Source: Desulfoscipio geothermicus
Lineage (GTDB): Bacteria > Bacillota > Desulfotomaculia > Desulfotomaculales > Desulfallaceae
Reading direction: 5' to 3'
DNA: 64,000 nucleotides
NCBI GenBank assembly: GCA_016841645.1
Contig: JAENYS010000003.1
Span: 156,986 to 220,985 of the forward strand
Numbering within the stretch: position 1 is the stretch's first letter; each line of letters begins with the position of its first letter. Positions 1 to 10,088 of this stretch are shown one piece after another. The translations under genes and the position numbers were made by a program. The notes beneath the pieces were generated by a model. It saw only the letters and a list, made by a program, of their open reading frames with translations. It searched no databases and was not told the DNA's origin.

Positions 1-1
1 G

Positions 2-505
2 AAGAAAGCCGGGGTAGATCCGGAAATGCTCAAGCACCGCGGGCCGGCCAGGGTATTCAACTCCGAGGATGAGGCTTATCAGGCGCTGATCAATAATCAA
101 ATTAAAAAGGGCGATGTAATCGTGATCAGGTATGAAGGGCCCAAGGGGGGGCCGGGTATGCCGGAAATGCTTACTCCAACCGCTACCGTAGCCGGCCTGG
201 GCCTGGATAAAGATGTGGCTTTGATTACAGATGGACGCTTTTCCGGTGCTACTCGGGGGGCCTCTATCGGTCACGTTGCTCCTGAAGCCGCTGAGGGCGG
301 CCCCATTGCGGCATTGCAAGACGGCGACCTGATTGAGATTAATATACCCGATTCTAGGCTGGATGTGCTGATAAGCGACGAAGAGTTGGCTGCCCGGCTT
401 GCCCGGTGGGTGAAACCGGAGCCCAAAGTGACAAAAGGTTACCTGGCCCGTTATGCCCAGCTGGTTACTTCGGCTGATCACGGGGCGGTTTTAAAGAAGT
501 TATAA
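2..505 (+). CDS. ilvD: Dihydroxy-acid dehydratase, C-terminal part (cut by window edge)
   Basis: IlvD dehydrates 2,3-dihydroxy-isovalerate and its isoleucine-branch homologue to the 2-keto acids using an Fe-S cluster. The open frame runs in from before base 1, so only about the last 167 residues are present. The family's C-terminal signature is clear: [11 protein letters not shown], then [10 protein letters not shown] and [14 protein letters not shown], followed by DGDLIEINI. It ends 139 nt before ilvB in the same direction, and the order ilvD-ilvB-ilvN-ilvC supports the call. The upstream regulatory leader is outside the window. Confidence 0.97.
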   Translation, partial: KKAGVDPEMLKHRGPARVFNSEDEAYQALINNQIKKGDVIVIRYEGPKGGPGMPEMLTPTATVAGLGLDKDVALITDGRFSGATRGASIGHVAPEAAEGGPIAALQDGDLIEINIPDSRLDVLISDEELAARLARWVKPEPKVTKGYLARYAQLVTSADHGAVLKKL

Positions 506-581
506 GACAGTATGCCGGCTATTTAATAAATGAACATTATGCTTAAGATAGCAGATCCTGCACAGTTAACGCTTAGCTAAT

Positions 582-612
582 GCCGGCCTGTAAAAAAGTA
601 TAACAGGCCGGC
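582..612 (+). terminator. Perfect 10-bp hairpin between ilvD and ilvB
   Basis: GCCGGCCTGT (582-591) pairs perfectly with ACAGGCCGGC (603-612) around an 11-nt loop. Only a weak T-rich stretch follows (TACTAAATAATTTT). It may be a leaky terminator, an RNA-stability element that sets the ilvD/ilvB ratio, or an attenuator. Confidence 0.5.
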
Positions 613-644
613 TACTAAATAATTTTACCGGAGGGTGAGAGGGT

Positions 645-2303
645 ATGCAAAAAACCGGGGCACAAATCCTGGTCGATAGTCTCCTGGCCGAGGGGGTGGA
701 TACGATTTTCGGCTACCCGGGCGGGGTGGTTCTACCGATTTATGATGTGCTTTATGACTCTGAGCTGCGACATATACTAACTCGGCACGAACAGGGCGCT
801 GCCCATGCCGCCGACGGCTATGCCCGGGCCTCCGGTAAACCTGGAGTGTGTCTGGCCACATCGGGACCCGGGGCGACCAATTTAGTTACCGGTATTGCTA
901 ATGCCTACATGGATTCGATTCCCATGCTGGCCATTACCGGGCAGGTGCCGACCACTTTGTTGGGCCGGGACTCTTTTCAGGAGGCCGATATTACCGGAAT
1001 AACTTTACCAATTACCAAACACAATTTTTTGGTTAAAGACACAAAAGATATAGCCAGGACGGTACGGGAGGCTTTACATATCGCCACCAGCGGTCGTCCC
1101 GGTCCGGTACTCATCGACATGCCTAAGGACGTGTCCACAGGTATGGCGGAACATCTAGATCCCGGACCGGTGCAGTTGCCGGGTTATCGATTTAATCATG
1201 AGCCAAATCCTGAACAAGTAGCCAGGGCCGTCAGGGCAATTGAAGAATCCGAGCGGCCCGTTATTTATGCCGGCGGCGGCGTGGTAAGCGGCGGGGCGCA
1301 CGGCGAGTTGCTGGAGTTGACCGAAATGCTGCTTATGCCGGTAGCCACTACGATGATGGGTTTGGGCGGCTTTCCCGGTAATCACCCGCTGTCGGTGGGT
1401 ATGCTGGGCATGCACGGCAGCAAGTATGCCAATTATGCGGTAAGTGAATGCGATTTGTTAATTGGCATTGGGGTGCGCTTTGATGACCGGGTGACCAGCA
1501 AGCTTGAAGAATTTGCTCCCGGCGCCACCATCATGCATATTGACATAGATCCGGCGGAAATAGGTAAAAATATGGGCGTGGATATACCAGTAGTTGGAGA
1601 AGTCCGGCTTGCCCTGCGTCAAATTATTGACCGGCTTAAGCCCAGAGTGGCCAGCCGGTGGCGGGATAAAATCGGGGTTTGGAAAAAGGAACATCCCTTG
1701 GATTTTGAGGCAAACGGACAGCTTAAACCCCAGGAGGTCGTTCGGGAGATTTGTAATGTTACCAAAAGTAATGCCCGGATTACTACTGAAGTGGGCCAGC
1801 ACCAGATGTTTACCGCCCAGTATTACACCTTTACCCGGCCGCGAACTTTCATTTCATCGGGCGGGCTGGGCACCATGGGATTCGGGTTCCCTGCGGCCAT
1901 TGGCGTGCAGGTGGCCTGTCCGGATGAAACGGTGATCGATATTGCCGGAGACGGCAGTATCCAAATGAATATCCAGGAGTTGGCCACGGCCGTGAACTAT
2001 AATTTGCCGGTAAAAATAGCCATTTTGAATAACGGTTTTTTGGGTATGGTTAGACAATGGCAAGAGCTGTTTTATAATCGCCGTTATTCTTACACCGAGC
2101 TGGATAATCCCGACTTTGTCAAACTAGCCGAGGCATATGGCGCTGTAGGCATGCGGGTGAGCAAAAAATCGGAATTGCGTTCTGCCTTGGAGGAAACCCT
2201 AGCGGTGAACAAACCGGTGGTGCTTGATATTCCGATTGAGCGGGAGGAAAATGTATATCCCATGGTTGCTCCCGGTGAACCCATTCATAAAATGCTGGGA
2301 TAG
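645..2303 (+). CDS. ilvB: Acetolactate synthase large (catalytic) subunit, first copy
   Basis: This ThDP enzyme condenses two pyruvates to acetolactate, or pyruvate with 2-ketobutyrate to acetohydroxybutyrate. At 552 aa it has family length. The N-terminal PYR domain carries the cofactor-activating glutamate in RHEQGAAHAADGYA (about residue 48). The PP-domain motif GDGSIQMN...LNN starts near residue 434, and the central FAD-type domain lies between. A GGAGGGTGAGAGGG ribosome site precedes the ATG. The small subunit ilvN follows 11 nt after the stop. A second large subunit lies at 3895-5559. Confidence 0.97.
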   Translation: MQKTGAQILVDSLLAEGVDTIFGYPGGVVLPIYDVLYDSELRHILTRHEQGAAHAADGYARASGKPGVCLATSGPGATNLVTGIANAYMDSIPMLAITGQVPTTLLGRDSFQEADITGITLPITKHNFLVKDTKDIARTVREALHIATSGRPGPVLIDMPKDVSTGMAEHLDPGPVQLPGYRFNHEPNPEQVARAVRAIEESERPVIYAGGGVVSGGAHGELLELTEMLLMPVATTMMGLGGFPGNHPLSVGMLGMHGSKYANYAVSECDLLIGIGVRFDDRVTSKLEEFAPGATIMHIDIDPAEIGKNMGVDIPVVGEVRLALRQIIDRLKPRVASRWRDKIGVWKKEHPLDFEANGQLKPQEVVREICNVTKSNARITTEVGQHQMFTAQYYTFTRPRTFISSGGLGTMGFGFPAAIGVQVACPDETVIDIAGDGSIQMNIQELATAVNYNLPVKIAILNNGFLGMVRQWQELFYNRRYSYTELDNPDFVKLAEAYGAVGMRVSKKSELRSALEETLAVNKPVVLDIPIEREENVYPMVAPGEPIHKMLG

Positions 2304-2314
2304 GAGGGGTAGAT

Positions 2315-2836
2315 ATGCTGCATACCCTAGCGGTGCTGGTGGAAAATAGCCCGGGCGTGCTGGCCCGGGTGGCCGGCCTATTCAGCCGGCGCGGCTATAA
2401 TATTGACAGTCTGGCGGTGGGACGCACTGAAGATCCCGAAGTGTCCCGGATGACCATTGTGGTTGATGGCGACGACAGGGTGCTGGAACAGGTCACCAAA
2501 CAATTGCACAAGCTGGTGGATGTTATTAAAATAAGTGATATTACTGCCGATGAATATGTTGACCGGGAACTGGTGTTAATAAAAGTAAATGCGGACCATA
2601 GCCAGCGAGTGGAAGTGATTCAAATCTGCGATGTATTCCGCGCTCGGATCGTGGATTTGGGCCGCAAGACCTTAACCCTGGAATGCACGGGCAATCACGG
2701 TAAAATAAATGCCCTGGAAGAAACGCTGCGCCCTTACGGCATTAAGGAACTAGTGCGCACAGGCAAAATTGCCATGGTTAGAGGTACAAAAAATAATACA
2801 GGCTACCAAGATATTGGTACTAAGGAGGAGAATTAA
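2315..2836 (+). CDS. ilvN: Acetolactate synthase small (regulatory) subunit
   Basis: IlvN binds valine, stimulates the large subunit and gives feedback control. The 173-aa product starts with the ACT-domain signature [19 protein letters not shown], followed by [12 protein letters not shown]. The second half (LVLIKVNAD to [10 protein letters not shown]) is the ALS small-subunit C-terminal domain. The start is supported by GGAGGGG a few bases upstream. It is the only small subunit in an operon with two large subunits, so it may serve both. Confidence 0.97.
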   Translation: MLHTLAVLVENSPGVLARVAGLFSRRGYNIDSLAVGRTEDPEVSRMTIVVDGDDRVLEQVTKQLHKLVDVIKISDITADEYVDRELVLIKVNADHSQRVEVIQICDVFRARIVDLGRKTLTLECTGNHGKINALEETLRPYGIKELVRTGKIAMVRGTKNNTGYQDIGTKEEN

Positions 2837-2841
2837 TAATT

Positions 2842-3846
2842 ATGGTACAGGTATTTCATGATCAAGATGCAGATTTAGCGGTGCTCAAAGGTAAAAAGAT
2901 TGCTGTGATGGGTTACGGCAGCCAGGGGCATGCCCAGGCCCAGAACTTGAAGGACAGCGGTTTGGATGTAGTGGTGGGCCTGGCCAAGGGCATCGACGAC
3001 AGCTGGGAGAAGGCGGAAGAGGCCGGCATGACGGTGATGACGGTGCCCGAGGCGGCGGGTCTTGCTGATTTGATCCAAATCCTGCTGCCCGATGAACTCC
3101 AGGCTAAGGTATATGCTGAGGAAATTGCGCCTTATATGACTGAAGGCAAAGCCTTGATGTTTTCCCACGGCTTTAATATTCACTTTGGCCAAATTGTACC
3201 GCCGGCCAATGTGGATATAATCATGGTAGCCCCCAAGAGTCCCGGCCACATGGTGCGCCAGATGTACACAGAAGGCGCGGGCGTACCGGGACTGGTTGCG
3301 GTGCAACAGGATTACACCGGTAAGGCCCGGGATATCGCCATGGCCTACGCCAAGGGCATCGGCTGCACCAGAGCCGGGGTATTTGAAACCACCTTTGCTG
3401 AAGAGACTGAAACCGATTTGTTTGGCGAGCAGGCCGTGCTGTGCGGCGGGGTCACAGAGCTGATTAAAGCCGGCTTTGACACGCTGGTGGAAGCCGGCTA
3501 CGCTCCTGAGATGGCTTACTTTGAGTGCCTGCACGAAATGAAATTAATCGTCGACCTGATTAACGAGGGCGGGCTGAGCTTAATGCGTTACTCGGTCAGC
3601 AACACCGCCGAGTACGGCGACTATATGGTGGGACCGCGCATTATCACCGAGGAAACCCGGGATGAAATGCGGGCTGTGCTGTCTGAGATTCAAACCGGCG
3701 CGTTTGCCAAGGAATTTTTGCTGGAGAACCAGGTCAACAAACCGTTTATGAACGCCATTCGCAAGCAGGAAAAAGAAAGCCTCATTGAAGAGGTAGGCTC
3801 AGAGATCCGGGCGTTGATGCCTTGGTTAAAAAAGAGCAGGAGATAG
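2842..3846 (+). CDS. ilvC: Ketol-acid reductoisomerase
   Basis: IlvC isomerises and reduces acetolactate or acetohydroxybutyrate to the dihydroxy acid with NAD(P)H and Mg2+. The 334-aa length is that of class I KARI. The Rossmann motif [17 protein letters not shown] lies near residues 25-41. The metal-binding knotted domain is seen in [16 protein letters not shown] and in [23 protein letters not shown] site precedes the ATG, which is 5 nt after ilvN. Confidence 0.98.
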   Translation: MVQVFHDQDADLAVLKGKKIAVMGYGSQGHAQAQNLKDSGLDVVVGLAKGIDDSWEKAEEAGMTVMTVPEAAGLADLIQILLPDELQAKVYAEEIAPYMTEGKALMFSHGFNIHFGQIVPPANVDIIMVAPKSPGHMVRQMYTEGAGVPGLVAVQQDYTGKARDIAMAYAKGIGCTRAGVFETTFAEETETDLFGEQAVLCGGVTELIKAGFDTLVEAGYAPEMAYFECLHEMKLIVDLINEGGLSLMRYSVSNTAEYGDYMVGPRIITEETRDEMRAVLSEIQTGAFAKEFLLENQVNKPFMNAIRKQEKESLIEEVGSEIRALMPWLKKSRR

Positions 3847-3894
3847 AGAGTTACGATCATACCTTTAAAATTATATGCTTGAGGGGGATTAGCC

Positions 3895-5559
3895 ATGGAA
3901 ATAACGGCTGCCCAAGCCCTGGTGCAGTGCCTGGAAAAAGAACAAGTAGAATTGGTTTTCGGCTACCCCGGTGGGACTATTTTACCAGTGTACGATGCTC
4001 TGCATGATTCAGCCATCAAGCATGTGTTGGTGCGGCACGAGCAGGGTGCGGTGCACGCGGCGGACGGCTATGCCCGGGCCACCGGGCGAGTGGGCGTGGT
4101 GGTAGCCACCTCGGGACCAGGTGCCACTAACCTGGTCACCGGGATAGCCAACGCGTATATGGATTCAATACCGCTGGTTATTATCACCGGCCAGGTTTCC
4201 ACCGGCATGGTGGGTACCGATGCCTTTCAGGAAGTGGATACCACCGGCATTACTATTCCGATAACTAAACATAATTACCTGATTAAAGACGCTGCCCAGT
4301 TACCCAGGATGATTAAAAACGCGTTTTATATTGCATCCACTGGGCGGCCAGGCCCGGTGCTGATTGATCTGCCGAAGGATATGGCCGAAACTAAGATTAA
4401 ATTTTATTATCCGGAAACAGTGCATTTGCGCGGCTACAAGCCTACTTTTCGCGGGCATCCCAATCAGATATCCGAGGCTGCTAAGCTGATTGCCCAGTCC
4501 GAAAGACCGGTAATTTACGCCGGGGGCGGTATCACCAGCAGCCGGTCCAGCGCCGAGCTACTAGCTTTGGCTGAAACCATTAACGCTCCGGTTACCAACA
4601 CCCTGCAGGGGTTGAGCAGCTTTCCCGGTGACCACCCGTTGTTTCTCGGTATGTTGGGCTTGCATGGCACCCGGGCGGCTAATCTCGCAGTAACCAACTG
4701 CGATTTGCTCATTGCCCTGGGGGCCCGTTTTGACGACCGGGTGACCGGCAAAATTAGCGAGTTTGCGCCCCAGGCCGGGGTTATTCATGTGGATGTTGAT
4801 CCAGCGGAAATAGGCAAGAATGTACCGGTACACGTACCTATTGTGGGCGATGTAAAACAAGTATTGCAGGAACTGCTGCCTCGCCTGGAAAAAAGAACTG
4901 ACCCCTCGTGGCTGGAGCAGGTGTGTACCTGGAAGCAGGAATATCCACTGCGCTACGAGGTGGAAGGTGCGCTTAAACCTCAATATGTGGTGGAGAAGCT
5001 CGACGAGATTACCGGGGGCCAGGCCGTGGTGGCCACCGATGTGGGCCAGCATCAGATGTGGGTGGCCCAATATTACCGGTTTAGACGGGCCGGCGGTTTT
5101 ATTTCGTCCGGCGGTTTGGGTGCCATGGGGTTCGGGCTGCCTGCGGCCATGGGTGCCCAAATAGGCCTGTCCGGTGAGCAGGTGATTTTAGTGGTGGGTG
5201 ACGGCGGGTTCCAGATGACCATGCAGGAGCTGGGCACCATTGTGGAACAGCAACTGCCCGTAAAGATCATTATTTTCAACAATTCTGTGTTGGGCATGGT
5301 GCGCCAGCTGCAAAAGGTATATTACGAAGGCCGGTATACGGCAATAGATTTAAAGTTTAACCCGGACTTTGCCATCCTGGCCCAGGCCTACGGCATTAAA
5401 GGTTATACCATGCGCAGCAAGGAAGAAGTGGATACACTGCTTTCTCAGGCTCTAGCTGAGCCGGGGCCGGTTTTGATTAATTGTCTGGTTAGCGCTGAGG
5501 AACGGGTTAGCCCCATGGTGCTGGCCGGTAAATCGATCAGTGATGCTATTGATTGTTAA
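3895..5559 (+). CDS. ilvB: Acetolactate synthase large subunit, second copy
   Basis: This is a 554-aa paralogue of the ilvB at 645-2303, with the same motifs: RHEQGAVHAADGYARA with the activating glutamate near residue 48, SGPGATNLVTGIANAYMDSI, and the ThDP-binding GDGGFQMTMQELG...FNN from about residue 434. It is a biosynthetic type rather than an obvious oxalyl-CoA or benzoylformate decarboxylase. It sits between ilvC and leuA with a GAGGGGG ribosome site. The two copies have diverged throughout, so this is not a recent duplication. Confidence 0.95.
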   Translation: MEITAAQALVQCLEKEQVELVFGYPGGTILPVYDALHDSAIKHVLVRHEQGAVHAADGYARATGRVGVVVATSGPGATNLVTGIANAYMDSIPLVIITGQVSTGMVGTDAFQEVDTTGITIPITKHNYLIKDAAQLPRMIKNAFYIASTGRPGPVLIDLPKDMAETKIKFYYPETVHLRGYKPTFRGHPNQISEAAKLIAQSERPVIYAGGGITSSRSSAELLALAETINAPVTNTLQGLSSFPGDHPLFLGMLGLHGTRAANLAVTNCDLLIALGARFDDRVTGKISEFAPQAGVIHVDVDPAEIGKNVPVHVPIVGDVKQVLQELLPRLEKRTDPSWLEQVCTWKQEYPLRYEVEGALKPQYVVEKLDEITGGQAVVATDVGQHQMWVAQYYRFRRAGGFISSGGLGAMGFGLPAAMGAQIGLSGEQVILVVGDGGFQMTMQELGTIVEQQLPVKIIIFNNSVLGMVRQLQKVYYEGRYTAIDLKFNPDFAILAQAYGIKGYTMRSKEEVDTLLSQALAEPGPVLINCLVSAEERVSPMVLAGKSISDAIDC

Positions 5560-5574
5560 AATGGAGGGATCCAC

Positions 5575-7101
5575 ATGAACAACCGGGTATATATTTTTGA
5601 TACTACCCTGCGGGACGGGGAACAATCTCCCGGGGTGAGTTTAAATGCCAGCGAAAAGTTGGAGATTGCCAGACAACTTGCCCGGCTGGGTGTGGACATT
5701 ATTGAGGCAGGTTTTCCCATCAGTTCCCAGGGCGATTTTGAAGCGGTAAGGAACATTGCCCGGGAGGTGCGGGGAGTAACCGTGGCTGGATTATCCCGCA
5801 CTAATTTCGAGGACATTGATCGGACCTGGGAAGCCGTTAAAGAGGCCGAACAGCCGCGTATTCACACTTTTATCGCCACCTCGGACATTCACCTGCAGCA
5901 TAAGCTGCGCATGACCAGGGGGCAGGTCATCGAATCTGCGGTGGCCGGTGTGAAACGGGCTAAAAGTTACACCGCCGACGTAGAATTTTCCGCCGAGGAC
6001 GCTTCCCGCAGCGATGTAGATTTTTTGTGCCGGGTTGTGGAGGCGGCTATTGATGCAGGGGCTACCACTATCAATCTACCGGACACAGTGGGTTATGCCA
6101 CTCCAGATGAATATGCCGAGTTTATTCGCAGCGTTATGACCCGTACCGGGGGCGCTGAAAAGGCCACCTTTAGTGTGCATTGCCATGATGATCTGGGAAT
6201 GGCCGTGGCCAATTCCCTGGCAGCGGTATTGGCCGGAGCCCGGCAAATAGAAGGGGCCATTAACGGGATCGGTGAACGGGCCGGCAATGCTTCCATTGAG
6301 GAAGTTGCCATGGCTTTGCATACCAGGCGGGACCGTTACGGAATGGATACCGGCATCAAGGCCGGGGAAATCATCCGCACCAGCCGACTGGTGAGCAAGC
6401 TCACCGGCATGGAGGTGCAGCCCAACAAGGCGGTGGTGGGCAGGAACGCCTTTGCCCATGAATCGGGCATTCACCAGGACGGGGTGCTCAAGGAGCGCAC
6501 CACCTATGAGATTATGAACCCTGCTATGGTAGGCCTTCACACCAACCTGGTGTTAGGCAAGCTAAGCGGGCGGCATGCTTTTAGTAACCGGCTGGTGGAG
6601 CTGGGTTTTGAGTTAAATGATGAAGAGCGCAACAAGGCCTTTAAACGTTTCAAGGATCTAGCCGATCGCAAGAAGGATATTACCAACCAGGATATTGAGG
6701 CTATTGTGGAAGATGAGATTAACAAGGTTCCGGCTGCCTATGAAATGTCCTACCTGCACAACAGCAGCGGCACTACCGTGGTGCCTACCGCCACAGTGGG
6801 CCTGGCCAAGGGTGAGGACATCTTTGAGGAAGCGGCCTGCGGCAATGGCCCGGTAGACGCCATCTGCAAGGCGGTGGATAAAATTACGGGCTATAGCTGC
6901 AGCCTCGCTAGCTGGAGCATTAACGCGATCACGTCCGGTAAGGACGCCTTAGGTGAGGTGACCCTGCGCATAGCCGAGGATAACCAGGATAAACAGTACA
7001 TGGGCCGGGGTATCAGCACCGACGTACTGGAGGCTAGTGCCCGGGCTTACATTGACGCGGTTAATAAAATGATTTACGAGAAAAATAGGGGTGACAAATG
7101 A
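5575..7101 (+). CDS. leuA: 2-isopropylmalate synthase
   Basis: LeuA condenses acetyl-CoA with 2-ketoisovalerate, the committed step to leucine. At 508 aa it has the HMGL-like TIM barrel ([16 protein letters not shown] at residues 9-24, metal ligands in [15 protein letters not shown]), the NGIGERAGN loop, and the C-terminal LeuA allosteric domain containing ACGNGPVDA. The ribosome site is ATGGAGG ahead of ATG 5575. Its stop overlaps the leuC start (ATGA), which indicates translational coupling. A second leuA at 58942 has its own T-box leader. Confidence 0.97.
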   Translation: MNNRVYIFDTTLRDGEQSPGVSLNASEKLEIARQLARLGVDIIEAGFPISSQGDFEAVRNIAREVRGVTVAGLSRTNFEDIDRTWEAVKEAEQPRIHTFIATSDIHLQHKLRMTRGQVIESAVAGVKRAKSYTADVEFSAEDASRSDVDFLCRVVEAAIDAGATTINLPDTVGYATPDEYAEFIRSVMTRTGGAEKATFSVHCHDDLGMAVANSLAAVLAGARQIEGAINGIGERAGNASIEEVAMALHTRRDRYGMDTGIKAGEIIRTSRLVSKLTGMEVQPNKAVVGRNAFAHESGIHQDGVLKERTTYEIMNPAMVGLHTNLVLGKLSGRHAFSNRLVELGFELNDEERNKAFKRFKDLADRKKDITNQDIEAIVEDEINKVPAAYEMSYLHNSSGTTVVPTATVGLAKGEDIFEEAACGNGPVDAICKAVDKITGYSCSLASWSINAITSGKDALGEVTLRIAEDNQDKQYMGRGISTDVLEASARAYIDAVNKMIYEKNRGDK

Positions 7102-8363
7102 TGGCAATGACCATCACTGAAAAGATACTGGCCGCCCACGCCGGGATGGAACGGGTGGAGCCCGGGCAGCTGATTAATGTTAAAGTTGACCTGGTCCTGG
7201 GTAATGATATTACCGCCCCCGTGGCTATCCGTGAGTTTGACAGAATAGGCGTAGAAACGGTTTGGGACCGGGAGCGGGTAGTGCTGGTGCCCGATCATTT
7301 TGTGCCCAACAAAGACATTCAATCTGCTGAACAGGCCAAACAATTAAGGGAATTTGCTCACAAGCATAATCTCATTAATTATTACGAAGTGGGCCGTATG
7401 GGTGTTGAACACTGCCTGTTACCTGAGCAGGGTCTGGTGGGCCCGGGCGATCTAGTCATCGGCGCCGACAGTCATACTTGTACCTACGGTGGTCTGGGGG
7501 CATTTTCCACCGGAGTGGGCAGCACCGATTTAGCAGCGGCCATGGCGCTGGGGGAAACCTGGCTCAAGGTGCCTGAAAGCATTAAATTTGTTTATAATGG
7601 TAACCTGCCTCGCTGGGTGGGCGGCAAGGACTTGATACTTTATGCCATCGGCCAAATCGGTGTCGACGGGGCACTTTACATGGCCATGGAATTTACCGGC
7701 CAGGCTATTGAAGGTTTAGGCATAGACGGGCGAATGACGATGGCTAATATGGCCATAGAAGCCGGGGCTAAAAACGGGATCGTCCCTCCGGATGAGATAA
7801 CCCGGAGCTATGTAGAAAACCGGGCCAAGCGACCGTATACATTCTATCAAAGCGATCGGGACGCCCGCTACGCCCAAGTGATTGAGATTGACGTGAGCAA
7901 ACTGGAGCCACAGATTGCTTTTCCGCATTTGCCTGAAAATACGCGTCCGGTAAGCGAGGCCGCTAATGTAACTATTGACCAAGTGGTTATCGGATCGTGC
8001 ACCAACGGTCGTCTATCGGATTTACAGCTGGCTGCCGAGGTGCTGAAAGGTCACCGGGTAAGCGATAACCTGCGCTTGCTGGTGATTCCCGGTACCCAGG
8101 ACATTTATCTGCAGGCGTTGCGTGAGGGACTGGTGGAGCAGTTTATCAATGCCGGCGCCGCCGTGAGCACGCCTACCTGCGGGCCTTGCCTGGGCGGGCA
8201 CATGGGTATTTTGGCCAAAGGAGAACGGGCCCTGGCCACTACCAATCGCAATTTTGTCGGCCGGATGGGGCATCCTGAAAGTGAAGTCTACTTGTGCAAC
8301 CCGGCAGTGGCTGCCGCTTCGGCAGTGCTGGGCCGCATCGCTGCTCCGTGGGAGGTGGAATAA
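7098..8363 (+). CDS. leuC: 3-isopropylmalate dehydratase large subunit
   Basis: LeuC with LeuD isomerises 2- to 3-isopropylmalate with a [4Fe-4S] cluster. The 421-aa protein is the short archaeal/bacterial LeuC type. Visible signatures are [22 protein letters not shown], the cluster cysteine in GSCTNGR, and the pair in [11 protein letters not shown]. The start overlaps the leuA stop by four bases, and leuD follows immediately. Confidence 0.97.
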   Translation: MMAMTITEKILAAHAGMERVEPGQLINVKVDLVLGNDITAPVAIREFDRIGVETVWDRERVVLVPDHFVPNKDIQSAEQAKQLREFAHKHNLINYYEVGRMGVEHCLLPEQGLVGPGDLVIGADSHTCTYGGLGAFSTGVGSTDLAAAMALGETWLKVPESIKFVYNGNLPRWVGGKDLILYAIGQIGVDGALYMAMEFTGQAIEGLGIDGRMTMANMAIEAGAKNGIVPPDEITRSYVENRAKRPYTFYQSDRDARYAQVIEIDVSKLEPQIAFPHLPENTRPVSEAANVTIDQVVIGSCTNGRLSDLQLAAEVLKGHRVSDNLRLLVIPGTQDIYLQALREGLVEQFINAGAAVSTPTCGPCLGGHMGILAKGERALATTNRNFVGRMGHPESEVYLCNPAVAAASAVLGRIAAPWEVE

Positions 8364-8364
8364 T

Positions 8365-8871
8365 ATGACGCTACGAGGAAAAGTGTGGAAATTTGGCGCG
8401 GACGTCGATACTGATGCGATTATTCCAGCTCGCTATCTTAATACCTCGGAACCTGCCGAATTGGCTAAACATTGCATGGAGGATGCCGACCCGGAATTCC
8501 CCACTAAGATGCAGCCCGGTGACATTATTGTGGCCGGTAAGAACTTTGGCTGCGGCAGTTCCCGGGAACATGCCCCAATAGCTATCAAGGCCGCCGGAGT
8601 AAGCTGTGTGATTGCCAAGTCCTATGCCCGGATTTTTTACCGCAACGCCTTTAACATCGGGTTGCCTATTTTCGAGTGCTCTGAAGCCGCGGTGGCTATT
8701 GAGGAAGGCGATGAAGTGGCGGTTGATGCGGCTCAGGGGATAGTTAAAAATCTAACTAAAAATGAAACCTACCAAGCTACCTCGGTGCCCGAATTTATGC
8801 AGCAAATCATTGATGCCGGGGGACTGATCGACTACGTATCCAAGAGATTACAGGGGCAGAACAAGGAGTGA
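8365..8871 (+). CDS. leuD: 3-isopropylmalate dehydratase small subunit
   Basis: LeuD completes the isopropylmalate isomerase. The reading frame is open 37 codons further upstream inside leuC, but the family N-terminus ([20 protein letters not shown]) begins at ATG 8365, one base after the leuC stop, with GGAGGTGG just before it. The product is 168 aa. The substrate-loop motif [16 protein letters not shown] is intact. Confidence 0.96.
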   Translation: MTLRGKVWKFGADVDTDAIIPARYLNTSEPAELAKHCMEDADPEFPTKMQPGDIIVAGKNFGCGSSREHAPIAIKAAGVSCVIAKSYARIFYRNAFNIGLPIFECSEAAVAIEEGDEVAVDAAQGIVKNLTKNETYQATSVPEFMQQIIDAGGLIDYVSKRLQGQNKE

Positions 8872-8876
8872 TTTAA

Positions 8877-9944
8877 TTGTATACTATCACACTATTGCCC
8901 GGTGACGGTATCGGACCGGAAGTGGTTGCCGGTGCCGTGCATGTGCTGCAGGCGGTACAGGAGCGTACCGGTACGCGGTTTATCACCAGGGAGGCGCTCT
9001 TTGGGGGCTGCGCCTACGATGAGACAGGAAACCCGTTTCCGGAAGAAACCCTTAAGCTTTGCCTGGACGGGGATGCTGTGCTGCTGGGGGCGGTGGGTGG
9101 ACCCAAGTGGGATACTCTGCCGGTAGAGAAGCGCCCCGAAATAGGCGCGCTGTTGCCCCTTCGCAAACAACTCGGGGCCTTTGCCAACCTGCGGCCCTCG
9201 CTGATTTTCTCAGCCCTGGCTGATGCCAGTACCCTGAAGCGGGAAGTGGTGGACGGCCTGGATATTATGGTAGTGCGGGAACTCACCGGCGGTATATATT
9301 TCGGCCCAAAACACCGGGAAACGCTGCCTGACGGCAGTGTGAAAGCGGTGGACATTTTGGAATACAGCACCGGGGAAATCGAACGGGTGGCCCGGGTGGC
9401 CTTTGACTTGGCCCGCAAAAGAAGCGGCAAACTTACTTCGGTGGATAAAGCCAATGTGCTGGAAAGCTCGCGCTTATGGCGGGAGGTAGTGTCCGGGCTG
9501 GCCGGGGAATACCCCGATGTGGAGCTGAACCATATTCTGGTGGATAACTGCGCTATGCAGCTGGTGCGCTACCCCAAACAATTTGACGTAATGCTCACCG
9601 AGAATATGTTTGGCGACATTCTCAGTGATCAGGCCTCGCAATTGACCGGTTCCATCGGCATGCTGCCCTCGGCCAGCCTGGGCGGTAAGGTTGGGCTATA
9701 CGAACCAATCCACGGCTCGGCCCCGGATATTGCGGGACAAAACCTGGCCAACCCCATCGCCACTATTCTTTCTTTGGCCATGATGCTGCGCTACTCCTTT
9801 GACCTGCCCGAAGCCGCTGCCCTGGTGGAACAGGCCGTGTCCAGCGTGCTGGAGGAAGGCTATCGTACCTCCGATATCATGCAGCCGGGAATGAGACAGG
9901 TGGGTACCGGTGAGATGGCCGAGCTGATCGGGGTCAGGCTTTAA
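8877..9944 (+). CDS. leuB: 3-isopropylmalate dehydrogenase
   Basis: LeuB oxidatively decarboxylates 3-isopropylmalate with NAD+. It starts at TTG 8877 with AAGGAG eight bases upstream and no nearby ATG that keeps the N-terminal strand. The 355-aa protein shows the family's [27 protein letters not shown], and the metal/substrate segment [16 protein letters not shown] followed by [13 protein letters not shown]. It is the last gene of the ilv-leu operon. Confidence 0.97.
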   Translation: MYTITLLPGDGIGPEVVAGAVHVLQAVQERTGTRFITREALFGGCAYDETGNPFPEETLKLCLDGDAVLLGAVGGPKWDTLPVEKRPEIGALLPLRKQLGAFANLRPSLIFSALADASTLKREVVDGLDIMVVRELTGGIYFGPKHRETLPDGSVKAVDILEYSTGEIERVARVAFDLARKRSGKLTSVDKANVLESSRLWREVVSGLAGEYPDVELNHILVDNCAMQLVRYPKQFDVMLTENMFGDILSDQASQLTGSIGMLPSASLGGKVGLYEPIHGSAPDIAGQNLANPIATILSLAMMLRYSFDLPEAAALVEQAVSSVLEEGYRTSDIMQPGMRQVGTGEMAELIGVRL

Positions 9945-10011
9945 CTTTCTTAAACTTACTTTTATCAATATATAGTGTTATTGTAATTTTTGCATCGAAA
10001 CTCTGCCATTG

Positions 10012-10038
10012 GGGCGGGAAAAGTCTTGCTTCCCGCCC
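10012..10038 (+). terminator. GC-rich hairpin after leuB
   Basis: GGGCGGGAA (10012-10020) pairs with TTCCCGCCC (10030-10038). There is no good T-run directly behind it, so it may end the operon inefficiently and let some transcripts reach the citramalate synthase gene. Confidence 0.5.
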
Positions 10039-10088
10039 TGTGTTAATGGGAAACAAAATTTTCTTAGATGAAAGGAACGGAGATAGAA

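Noticed and set aside
2875..3534. 219-codon minus-strand ORF inside ilvC
   Set aside because: Shadow of a strongly conserved plus-strand gene; no ribosome site or motif. The same holds for similar frames in the ilvB, leu, glmS and carB genes.
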